Positions 6,454 to 12,882 of a DNA stretch of 19,475 nt are shown in pieces. Under the pieces are notes generated by a model, which was not told the DNA's origin, did not search any database, and saw only the letters and a list, made by a program, of their open reading frames with translations. Position 1 is the stretch's first letter, and each line of letters opens with the position of its first letter. The DNA lies in NCBI GenBank assembly GCA_937968015.1, contig CALBSO010000041.1, forward strand, positions 1-19,475, read 5' to 3'. A program made the translations under genes and the position numbers. This stretch comes from an uncultured Thermomicrobia bacterium (GTDB lineage: Bacteria > Chloroflexota > Chloroflexia > Thermomicrobiales > JALYUS01).

Positions 6454-7236
6454 ATGATGTTGGCGGGTAAGCGGGCGCTCGTGACGGGCGCCAGCAAGGG
6501 AATCGGTGCAGGTATCGCGCTTGGGTTGGCGCGTGAGGGCGCGGCTGTCGCGGTCAATTATTACCGCGACAGCGCCGGGGCCGCATCGGTCGTCGCGGAA
6601 ATCCACGCGCTCGGCAGGAACGCGGTCGCGATCGGCGCGAATGTGGGGGAGGTCACGGAGTGCCAGCGACTGGTGCGGGAAGCGACGGACGCGCTCGGCG
6701 GCCTCGACATCCTCGTCAATAATGCCGGTATCACCCTCTGGGAGGACTTTTTCGCGACGGACGAGGCGCACTGGGACGCGACGCTCGACACGAACCTCAA
6801 GGGCATGTTCTTCTGCACGCAAGCCGCCGCCCGCATCATGCGCGATCAGGGCTGGGGCCGCGTCGTCAATATCTCCAGCGGTGCGAGCAAATCCGCCTTC
6901 AAGAACGCGACGCCGTACAACGCCTCGAAGGGCGGCGTCAATATGCTGACGGTTGGTATGGCGGTCGAACTCGGCCCCTATGGCATCACCGTCAATGCCG
7001 TCGCCCCCGGCGCGATCCTGATCGAGCGGACGAGCCACGAACTGCCGGACTACGCGGGCACGTTCGCCGCCGCAACGCCCCTTGGCCGCGTCGGCTACCC
7101 GGACGACATCGCCGGTGCGGTCCTCTATTATTGCTCGGATGCCGCCTCGTACGTCACCGGGCAGGTCTTCTGGGTGGATGGCGGCCTCTCTCTCCGCTCC
7201 GGCCGCTTCGGTGACCGGAGCACTGCGAAGGAATAG
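6454..7236 (+). CDS. Short-chain dehydrogenase/reductase, FabG-like
   Basis: A 260-aa classical SDR using NAD(P)H. The cofactor-binding TGASKGIGAG is at residues 11-20, NNAG at 89-92 and the structural Asn in LDTN at 114. The catalytic set is Ser142 with Tyr155-x-x-x-Lys159 (PYNASKGG). The C-terminal DDIAGAVLYYCSDAASYVTGQVFWVDGG pattern is the family ending of 3-oxoacyl-ACP reductases and glucose 1-dehydrogenases. The start ATG 6454 has agaaggga upstream. Without fatty-acid synthesis genes nearby, a role in fatty-acid elongation cannot be claimed, and it may oxidise or reduce another alcohol or sugar. It is followed by moaA after a 106-bp gap with its own candidate promoter. Confidence 0.9.
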   Translation: MMLAGKRALVTGASKGIGAGIALGLAREGAAVAVNYYRDSAGAASVVAEIHALGRNAVAIGANVGEVTECQRLVREATDALGGLDILVNNAGITLWEDFFATDEAHWDATLDTNLKGMFFCTQAAARIMRDQGWGRVVNISSGASKSAFKNATPYNASKGGVNMLTVGMAVELGPYGITVNAVAPGAILIERTSHELPDYAGTFAAATPLGRVGYPDDIAGAVLYYCSDAASYVTGQVFWVDGGLSLRSGRFGDRSTAKE

Positions 7237-7274
7237 TTGCGAAGCCGTATCGTTGTTAAGTTTGCGACGAAGGG

Positions 7275-7303
7275 TAGATTGTTTTGATCTATCCCGGTAT
7301 ACT
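7275..7303 (+). promoter_or_regulatory. Candidate sigma-70-type promoter for moaA
   Basis: TATACT (7298-7303) lies 17 bp after TAGATT (7275-7280), in the 106-bp AT-richer gap between the SDR gene and moaA. The -10 matches the consensus well and the -35 matches only half, so confidence is moderate. No structured Moco-type leader was recognised. Confidence 0.4.
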
Positions 7304-7342
7304 TTCAGAGCGGTGCCGACGGCCGCGTATCAGCGAGATCTA

Positions 7343-8374
7343 ATGACCACCACGACGATGATTCCGCTCAGCATGGTTGATCTGCACGACCCGGCGCACG
7401 ACGCGTTCGGCCGCCGGATCAACTATTTGCGTATCAGCCTGACGGACCGTTGCAACCTCCGCTGCGTCTATTGCATGCCCGCCGAGGGCGTGCGCTGGCA
7501 AGGGAAAGAGGAACTGCTGACGGACGACGAACTGCTTCGCGTCGTCCGGCTGGCGGCGGATGTCGGGTTCACGAAGATCCGCCTGACCGGAGGGGAACCA
7601 ACGCTGCGCCGGAACCTGCCTGATCTCGTGCGGGAGATCGCCGCGAATCCCGCGATCACCGACATCGCGATGACGACGAATGGCATTCTCCTTTCCCGCC
7701 TCGCGGAACCGCTGGCGCAGGCCGGGCTGAAGCGCATCAATGTCTCGATTGACACGCTCGATCCGGAGCGGTTCAAACAGATCACACGCGGCGGCAGGCT
7801 CGATCTCGTCATGGAGGGCATCCAAGCAGCGGAGGCGGCGGGCCTCGCGCCGATCAAGTTGAACGCCGTCGTCATCCGCGGGCAGAACGATCACGAAGTC
7901 GCCGATCTCGCCGGATTGGCGTACGAGCATCCGTGGCAGGTCCGGTTCATCGAGGTGATGCCCTTCGAGGGTGTGGACGATGTCGCCTTCGATTTCCTCG
8001 TGCCGACTGCTGAGGTGATGGCGCGCATCGAGGAGCGGTGGGGCACACTGACGCCCGACCCGACCGCCGACCCGGTAGACCCGGCGCGGCCCTTCATCTT
8101 CCCCAATGCCCGTGGCTCGGTCGGCTTCATTTCGGCGATGACGGACGCCTTCTGCGCGACCTGCAACCGCATGCGCCTCACCGCCGACGGCAAACTGCGC
8201 CTCTGCTTACTCCGCGATGACGAGGTGGATGTGCTCACCCTGATCCGCTCCGGCGCCTCGGACGACGAAATCCGCATGCGACTGCGCGAGGCCGTCTGGC
8301 AGAAGCCGTGGGGCCACGGTGTTGCTACCGGCGAGGTCTCCCTCAATCGCGGCATGTCACGTATCGGCGGCTGA
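7343..8374 (+). CDS. moaA: GTP 3',8-cyclase, molybdenum cofactor biosynthesis
   Basis: A 343-aa radical SAM enzyme that rearranges GTP to (8S)-3',8-cyclo-7,8-dihydro-GTP, the first committed step of molybdopterin synthesis. The N-terminal radical SAM cluster ligands are Cys37, Cys41 and Cys44 (DRCNLRCVYC). The C-terminal auxiliary 4Fe-4S cluster that binds GTP uses Cys271, Cys274 and Cys288 (CATCNRMRLTADGKLRLC). The essential terminal Gly-Gly is present (MSRIGG). LTGGEPTLR and the 'GGE' SAM-binding motif are intact. The start ATG 7343 gives the usual length; the longer open frame upstream overlaps the SDR gene and lacks similarity. The other moa/moe genes are not in the window. The ribosome site is weak. 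Confidence 0.96.
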   Translation: MTTTTMIPLSMVDLHDPAHDAFGRRINYLRISLTDRCNLRCVYCMPAEGVRWQGKEELLTDDELLRVVRLAADVGFTKIRLTGGEPTLRRNLPDLVREIAANPAITDIAMTTNGILLSRLAEPLAQAGLKRINVSIDTLDPERFKQITRGGRLDLVMEGIQAAEAAGLAPIKLNAVVIRGQNDHEVADLAGLAYEHPWQVRFIEVMPFEGVDDVAFDFLVPTAEVMARIEERWGTLTPDPTADPVDPARPFIFPNARGSVGFISAMTDAFCATCNRMRLTADGKLRLCLLRDDEVDVLTLIRSGASDDEIRMRLREAVWQKPWGHGVATGEVSLNRGMSRIGG

Positions 8375-8380
8375 CGAGAA

Positions 8381-8433
8381 GTTCGGGGTTCGGGGTTCGA
8401 AGTGGTCTGATCCGTTCCCCGAACCTCGAACCC
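8381..8433. repeat. Imperfect palindromic repeat (ggttcggggttcg word), possible moaA terminator
   Basis: A tandem word gttcggggttcggggttcg (8381-8399) is mirrored by ccccgaacctcgaaccc (about 8417-8433), pairing over about 14 bp with one mismatch. It begins six bases after the moaA stop, so it could end transcription, but there is no T-run. The repeated heptamer ggttcgg resembles a dispersed palindromic repeat more than a dedicated terminator. Confidence 0.5.
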
Positions 8434-8439
8434 AATTGG

Positions 8440-8468
8440 TTGCACGCCATCCTGATGCGATGCATACT
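8440..8468 (+). promoter_or_regulatory. Candidate promoter for superoxide dismutase
   Basis: TTGCAC (8440-8445) and CATACT (8463-8468) are separated by exactly 17 bp, placing a start near 8475 and an untranslated leader of about 80 bases before ATG 8558. Both boxes match the sigma-70 consensus only partly. Confidence 0.4.
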
Positions 8469-8557
8469 GTCCGGGCGGGGAGTGCTGGCGCGACGATGGC
8501 GCTCCACGCGATAGATGCCCTCTCGGTGTCGTTATTTGATGGAAGGAGTCAAACCCC

Positions 8558-9166
8558 ATGGCGTATGAACTACCTCCGTTGCCGTATGCGTATGACGCGC
8601 TCGCACCGACGATCAGCAAAGAGACGATGGAACTGCATCACGACAAGCATCACGCGACGTATGTGACGAACGTCAATAACGCGCTGAAGGATCAACCGAA
8701 CCTGGCGAATAAGTCGGTCGAGGCGCTGATTTCAGATTTGAACAGCGTGCCGGAAGGCATCCGTACGGCGGTCCGCAACAATGGTGGTGGGCATGCCAAT
8801 CACACCCTCTTCTGGGAGATCATGAAGCCGGGTGGCAGCAACCAACCGACGGGCAAACTCGCCGAAGCGATCAATTCGACCTTCGGCGGCTTCGATCAGT
8901 TCAAGCAGCAGTTCGCGCAGGCCGCGACGACCCGTTTCGGCAGTGGCTGGGCATGGCTAACCGCGAGCGGCGGCACACTGGCAATCTCCAGCACCGCGAA
9001 TCAGGACAGCCCGCTGATGGAAGGCAAGACGCCACTCCTCGGCCTCGATGTCTGGGAGCATGCATATTACGTGGACTACCGGAACCGCCGCCCGGATTAC
9101 ATCAGCGCCTGGTGGAACGTCGTCAACTGGGATGAAGTTGGCAAGCGGTTCGCCGCCGCGAAGTAG
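8558..9166 (+). CDS. sodA: Superoxide dismutase, Mn/Fe family (probably Mn)
   Basis: A 202-aa enzyme that converts superoxide to oxygen and hydrogen peroxide. The N-terminal AYELPPLPYAYDALAPTIS is diagnostic. Metal ligands by family alignment are His27 (MELHHDKHH), His82 (GGGHANHTLFW), and Asp164 and His168 (DVWEHAYY). Gln149 in the ANQDSPLM segment and the GGG at 76-78 are more typical of Mn than Fe enzymes, but metal specificity cannot be read with certainty. There is no signal peptide, so it is cytosolic. Start ATG 8558 has aaggag nine bases upstream. A clear intrinsic terminator follows at 9244-9271, so it is probably monocistronic. Confidence 0.97.
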   Translation: MAYELPPLPYAYDALAPTISKETMELHHDKHHATYVTNVNNALKDQPNLANKSVEALISDLNSVPEGIRTAVRNNGGGHANHTLFWEIMKPGGSNQPTGKLAEAINSTFGGFDQFKQQFAQAATTRFGSGWAWLTASGGTLAISSTANQDSPLMEGKTPLLGLDVWEHAYYVDYRNRRPDYISAWWNVVNWDEVGKRFAAAK

Positions 9167-9243
9167 GATGCCCTCATACCCAACCCTTCCCTATACTACC
9201 CAAAGGGCGCCCGCACACGGAAGGGAAGTCCAGTGAGAGTTGT

Positions 9244-9271
9244 AAGGGCGGTTCGTGAACCGCCCTTTTTT
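9244..9271 (+). terminator. Intrinsic terminator after sodA
   Basis: aagggcggttc (9244-9254) pairs with gaaccgccctt (9257-9267), closing on a tetraloop-like centre, and a run of six T follows at 9266-9271. It is a textbook Rho-independent terminator 78 bases after the sodA stop, and the strongest terminator in the window. Confidence 0.9.
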
Positions 9272-9281
9272 GTTGTATCGG

Positions 9282-9290
9282 TGCTACAAT
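9282..9290 (+). promoter_or_regulatory. Candidate extended -10 promoter for the Cys-rich membrane protein
   Basis: TGcTACAAT (9282-9290) has the extended -10 form (TGn plus TACAAT), which can work without a good -35; none is visible. It lies just after the sodA terminator and 37 bases before ATG 9328, where an independent promoter is required. Confidence 0.45.
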
Positions 9291-9327
9291 TGCCCCGTCT
9301 TTCGCAATAGGCTGGCGAGGTAAGGCA

Positions 9328-9954
9328 ATGGAATCCTTTGGTAGCGGCATCGCATACCAATCGCCCATCATACCGCTCATCTGCCCGCACTGTGGGCAGC
9401 GCGAGACGGTCGAGCGGGTTGCGTCCCTCGTCGCGGGCGGCGTGATGCCGATTGTATCAACGATCGGCCGCATGCCAATCGTCCTCGGCACCGGCCGCAC
9501 CTATGGGATGACGCCGCGCAATTCGGCAGGCGTCGGGATCAGCGGTGTGCCCGCCTATGTGTTGCCGCCGAATGAGCCGCAGGGGATGCGATACCGCGTC
9601 ACCCGTCATATCGTCGCGATGGGCGGGCTGGGACTTGTCGGCCTCGTCGTCTTCGTGATCGGGAGCGTCTCCGCCGTGACGCGGAAGACGATCGGTGACT
9701 CCGCCTCGGCCCGCCCATTCACGGCCATCGGCGCGATCATCCTCGCTGGCGCGCTGGCCTACGTCGTTTGGGGCATCGCGCAACTCGTCAGCGGTCGGGC
9801 ACGCCGCCGGGTTCGCGATGAAACGGCGCGATACACACGAGCGATGGAGCGATGGAATCACCTCTATTTCTGCACTGATTGCCATTGTCTCTTTGCGTCG
9901 GGGATGGATGCATGCATCCCCCATCGGCACGTCCATGCCTATCTCTACTCCTAG
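9328..9954 (+). CDS. Membrane protein with Cys-rich ends, unknown function
   Basis: A 208-aa protein I do not recognise. An N-terminal CPHCG knuckle (Cys19, Cys22) is followed by a Gly/Pro-rich stretch (about 33-85) and two transmembrane helices (about 95-116 and 131-154) joined by a short loop. A basic, helical segment (GRARRRVRDETARYTRAMERWNH) and a C-terminal cluster CTDCHC...C...HRHVH (Cys182, 185, 187, 196; His199, 201, 203) follow. The two Cys pairs could form a zinc ribbon split by a membrane hairpin, with both ends on the cytosolic side. Such zinc ribbon plus TM architectures are often annotated as zinc-ribbon domain-containing proteins. Start ATG 9328 has gaggtaagg upstream. No functional clue comes from the neighbours. 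Confidence 0.75.
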   Translation: MESFGSGIAYQSPIIPLICPHCGQRETVERVASLVAGGVMPIVSTIGRMPIVLGTGRTYGMTPRNSAGVGISGVPAYVLPPNEPQGMRYRVTRHIVAMGGLGLVGLVVFVIGSVSAVTRKTIGDSASARPFTAIGAIILAGALAYVVWGIAQLVSGRARRRVRDETARYTRAMERWNHLYFCTDCHCLFASGMDACIPHRHVHAYLYS

Positions 9955-10071
9955 CCTCCCGTCATCATTGGCATCGTCTCTTTTCTTCGCGCTGTGTATG
10001 GGTTGCAAAGCGACGGCATTGTGTGGTTACGTACGCGGATCGTGATTTGCACCCGGGCAAGGAGTGGGGAG

Positions 10072-10419
10072 ATGGGGCCGCTTGCGGAGCCGAAGATCGT
10101 TGAAAAACCGTGGGGCCGGGAAATCTGGTTCGCGCACACAGGGGATTACGCCGGGAAGGTGTTGGAAGTCTCGGCGGGCAAGCGGCTCAGCCTACAAAAG
10201 CATGCAATTAAAGAGGAGACGCTCTACCTGCTCTCCGGCCACATCACGCTGACCTTCGGTGATGAGCAATTCGACTGGTGGCCGGGGATGCTCGTCCATA
10301 TCCCGACGGATACGATCCACCGCTTCGAGGCGATCGAGGATAGCGTGCTCCTCGAAGTGAGCACGCCCCACCTCGACGATGTCATCCGCATCACGGACGA
10401 TTACGGACGCACCGACTGA
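10072..10419 (+). CDS. Single-domain cupin, phosphomannose isomerase type II-like
   Basis: A 115-aa beta-barrel cupin. Motif 1 is at residues 36-56 (Gly36, Gln42 in place of the first His, His44, Glu49, Gly56) and motif 2 at 72-83 (Gly72, Pro78, His83), leaving a His-Glu-His metal site. The opening EKPWGREIWFAHTGDYAGKVLEV is that of the C-terminal domain of GDP-mannose pyrophosphorylase/mannose-6-phosphate isomerase fusions and their stand-alone cupin relatives. The exact reaction is unknown. It may bind or isomerise a phosphosugar or act as a metal-binding sensor. Start ATG 10072 is chosen because caaggag lies 8 bases upstream; the frame is open further upstream without similarity. The EamA gene follows after 45 bp. 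Confidence 0.85.
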   Translation: MGPLAEPKIVEKPWGREIWFAHTGDYAGKVLEVSAGKRLSLQKHAIKEETLYLLSGHITLTFGDEQFDWWPGMLVHIPTDTIHRFEAIEDSVLLEVSTPHLDDVIRITDDYGRTD

Positions 10420-10424
10420 TATTC

Positions 10425-10442
10425 CGGTGGCCTACGCCACCG
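10425..10442 (+). terminator. Weak hairpin between cupin and EamA genes
   Basis: cggtggc (10425-10431) pairs with gccaccg (10436-10442) around a 4-base loop, in the 45-bp gap. There is no T-run, so it may be an attenuating or RNA-stabilising hairpin rather than a true terminator. Confidence 0.3.
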
Positions 10443-10464
10443 AATCCTCCGATGAGGAGCGCGT

Positions 10465-11403
10465 ATGACTCGCGAGCGCGAGGGTGTCCTGTTTTGTATC
10501 CTTGCGGCGACGGCGTACAGCGTCACGGCGGTCTTTGCGAAACTCGCGTACGCGGCGGGCGTCAATGTCGTGACGCTGCTGATGGTGCGCTACCTGATCG
10601 CGGCGCTCTTCTTCTGGCTGCTCATTCCCCGGTTTGGCAGCGGAATGCCGCCACGCGCGACGATCACGCGCGGCCTGCTGCTCGGTGCGGTTTTTCAGGC
10701 CGGTCAGACGTGGCTCTTCGGCACCGCCCTGACGCGGATTGATGCCGCGCTGGGGATTTTGCTCCTCTATGCGTACCCGGCGATGGTGACCGTCGGGGCG
10801 GTGCTGATCGGGCGCGAGCGGTGGAACGCGCGGTGCGTTGTCGCGCTGGTCGTCGCCACGACGGGCGTCGTCCTCGTCGTCTCCGGCCCGCATCGCGGCA
10901 GCCACGATCTCGTTGGGATGCTGCTGGCGCTCGGCGCGGCGTTCGTCTATACCTGCACCCTGCTCACCGGGCATGCCATTCTGCGTGCCGTGCCGCCGCT
11001 GACTCTCGCCGGACTGGTCGCGACGGGCGCGGCAATCACCTTCTCGGTGACCGGGGTGGTGAGCGGCGGGCTGCGGTTCGATTTCGCCCCCTGGGGCTGG
11101 CTGCCAATTATCGGGCTTGCCCTGTGTGCCTCTGTGCTAGCGACCGTCGCGAATTACGCGGGAATCACGCGGGTTGGCCCGACGGTTGCGAGCATTCTCG
11201 GCACGCTGGAGATTCCGCTCGGCGTCCTCCTCGCGACGATCGTCCTCGGCGAGCGGCTCGGGCCGGTGCAAATCGTTGGCGGGCTGTTCGTCCTGTCCGC
11301 GATCTTGTTGCTCCAATTCCGCCGCACCCGGCCACGCATGAGGGGCGACAGCGCGGGCAACGGCGACGCCGAGGTTATTGTCGCGCCCGCGCCCGTGCCG
11401 TGA
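10465..11403 (+). CDS. EamA-family (DMT superfamily) inner-membrane transporter
   Basis: A 312-aa, ten-helix membrane protein made of two EamA repeats, about residues 6-142 (VLFCILAATAYSVTAVFAKLAY...VLVVSG) and 147-288 (GMLLALGAAFVYTCTLLTGHAIL...VGGLFVLSAILLL). The second repeat ends with the family's characteristic PLGVLLATIVLGERLGPVQIVGG. The tail is basic (FRRTRPRMR) and cytoplasmic. Family members export amino acids, metabolites or drugs; the substrate is not predictable here. Start ATG 10465 has gaggag 6 bases upstream. It ends against the convergent E2 gene across a 14-bp-stem hairpin. Confidence 0.9.
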   Translation: MTREREGVLFCILAATAYSVTAVFAKLAYAAGVNVVTLLMVRYLIAALFFWLLIPRFGSGMPPRATITRGLLLGAVFQAGQTWLFGTALTRIDAALGILLLYAYPAMVTVGAVLIGRERWNARCVVALVVATTGVVLVVSGPHRGSHDLVGMLLALGAAFVYTCTLLTGHAILRAVPPLTLAGLVATGAAITFSVTGVVSGGLRFDFAPWGWLPIIGLALCASVLATVANYAGITRVGPTVASILGTLEIPLGVLLATIVLGERLGPVQIVGGLFVLSAILLLQFRRTRPRMRGDSAGNGDAEVIVAPAPVP

Positions 11404-11407
11404 TGCC

Positions 11408-11442
11408 CTCCTGCCCCCTCCCGACACCGGAGGGGGCAGGAG
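11408..11442. terminator. 14-bp perfect hairpin between convergent genes
   Basis: ctcctgccccctcc (11408-11421) and ggagggggcaggag (11429-11442) are exact reverse complements around a 7-base loop, inside the 44-bp gap between the EamA and E2 stops. The very stable stem could stop transcription from both sides, although no T-run flanks it. It may also be a copy of a dispersed palindrome. Confidence 0.6.
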
Positions 11443-11447
11443 ATGGG

Positions 11448-12869
11448 TCAAAGTGCGGTGGTCGCCGCTTCTTCTTCCAGCCACTTCTTCGCCGCGTTGA
11501 GGAAGAAAACCGCCTCGCGCCCATCGAAGATGCGGTGATCGAAGGTGATGCCGAGCGTCACCATCGAGCGGATGGCGATGCCGCCATTGCGCACGACGGG
11601 CTTCTCAAGGATTGCGTCCACCGAGTAGATGCACGCCTCATTCGGGCGAACCATCGCCATCGTCGCATGCGAGCCGAAGGAGCCAGGGTTCGTCAGGGTG
11701 AGTGAGGCGCCCTCGATATCCTCGATCTTCAGTTTGCCGCCCCGCGCGCGGCCAATGATGTCGTGCATCTTGCGGGCGAGGCCGGTGATCGAGTAGTCGC
11801 CCGCGTTGTGAATGACCGGCACTTGTAAGCCGTTGTCCGTGCTCACGGCGATGCCGAAACCGACCTGCCGGATGATGCGGATCCCTTCATCCGTCCAGCG
11901 CGAGGAGATGATCGGGTACTGCCGGATCGCCGCCAGCCCCGCCATGACGAAGAAGGGGAGATAGGTGAGCGGCACGCCCTCCCGCTCGAGGAAGCCTTGC
12001 TTCTCCGCCTCGCGCCGCGCGACGAGGTCCGTCACATCTGCCTCGACCCACGACGCCGCCTGCGGGATCGTCTGCGCCGCCTTCGTGAGCGCCTCCGCCG
12101 TCCGGCGGCGGATCGCCGTCATCGGGATCAGATCGCCAGACGGAGTGCTGAGTGCGGGTTGCGAAGCGGGTGCCGGTGGCGGTGCCGGGGTGGGCGGGGC
12201 GGCAGCAGGTTCGGCCGCGGGCGCGGCCTCAGCACTCAGCACTTGGGCCTCAGCACTGTGTTGCTGGGCGGCGTGCGCCTTCATCATATCTTCGCGTGTG
12301 ACGCGGCCACCGGCGCCGGTGCCCTTGACGGTCGCCGGGTCAATGCCGAACTCCATCGCCAGCTTGCGGACGGCGGGAGAATACATCTTGCTCGCGTCGG
12401 CGGATTCGGTGTATGCCTTTGCGCCGTTTGTCGCGGCGGCCGCGTTCGCCTGCGCCGCCGGTGGCGAGGATGCCGATTCCATCTGCTGTGTGGCGTTGTC
12501 CGTCTCCGGTTCCGCTTTCACGGGCGCCGCTTCCGTCGCCGCTGCCACCGGTGCGGGGGCTGCCGCTGCCGCGTCCGCCGCTGACTTGTCTGTCTCGATC
12601 CAGAGGAGCGTCGTACCGACGGGGACGGTCTGCCCGATCTCGACGGCGAATTCCTTGACGATGCCCTTGAAGGGCGACGGGATCTCGGCGACGACCTTCT
12701 CCGTCTCGATCTCGGTCAGCAACTGATCTTCCTCGACCGTGTCGCCGATCTTGACGAGCCACTGGAGGACGGTCCCTTCCACGACGGACTCGCCGAGTTG
12801 CGGGAAGGTGACCGGGGATAAACCGGGCCGGGTCATCGTCGCGGCGCCGCTGCCGTGTACCTCTGCCAT
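11448..12869 (-). CDS. bkdB: Dihydrolipoamide acyltransferase (E2) of a branched-chain 2-oxoacid dehydrogenase complex
   Basis: A 473-aa core component that transfers the acyl group from lipoyl-lysine to CoA. Domains in order: lipoyl domain (about 15-95; lipoyl Lys58 in ETEKVVAEIPSP), Ala/Pro/Glu-rich linker (about 96-160), E3/E1-binding domain (162-198; SPAVRKLAMEFGIDPATVKG TGAGGRV), a second Ala/Pro linker (199-246), and catalytic domain (247-473) with His445 and Asp449 in DHRIFDG. Start ATG 12869 is preceded by AAGGAG nine bases upstream; the open frame further upstream overlaps the E1-beta end and is not family-like. It is the last gene of the E1-alpha/E1-beta/E2 operon, 13 bp after E1-beta. 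The second linker carries an inverted pair of DNA words (see 12144-12257). No E3 gene follows. Confidence 0.93.
   Translation of the reverse strand: MAEVHGSGAATMTRPGLSPVTFPQLGESVVEGTVLQWLVKIGDTVEEDQLLTEIETEKVVAEIPSPFKGIVKEFAVEIGQTVPVGTTLLWIETDKSAADAAAAAPAPVAAATEAAPVKAEPETDNATQQMESASSPPAAQANAAAATNGAKAYTESADASKMYSPAVRKLAMEFGIDPATVKGTGAGGRVTREDMMKAHAAQQHSAEAQVLSAEAAPAAEPAAAPPTPAPPPAPASQPALSTPSGDLIPMTAIRRRTAEALTKAAQTIPQAASWVEADVTDLVARREAEKQGFLEREGVPLTYLPFFVMAGLAAIRQYPIISSRWTDEGIRIIRQVGFGIAVSTDNGLQVPVIHNAGDYSITGLARKMHDIIGRARGGKLKIEDIEGASLTLTNPGSFGSHATMAMVRPNEACIYSVDAILEKPVVRNGGIAIRSMVTLGITFDHRIFDGREAVFFLNAAKKWLEEEAATTAL
12144..12257. repeat. Inverted and direct repeat words inside the E2 linker
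   Basis: AGTGCTGAGTGC (12144-12155) is the exact reverse complement of GCACTCAGCACT (12232-12243). The word cctcagcact also occurs directly at 12227-12236 and 12248-12257, exactly 21 bp (7 codons) apart. All lie in the second Ala/Pro-rich linker of the E2 gene (about residues 205-242) and keep the frame, encoding SAEAQVL/SAEA on one side and PALSTPS on the other. Base usage in these words differs from the surrounding GCC/GCG-rich linker. Confidence 0.6.
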
Positions 12870-12882
12870 ATCGTTGTACTCC

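Noticed and set aside
11965..12726. 253-aa plus-strand frame opposite the E2 gene
   Set aside because: It is an Ala/Ser-rich low-complexity shadow of the E2 linkers, with no domain or ribosome site.
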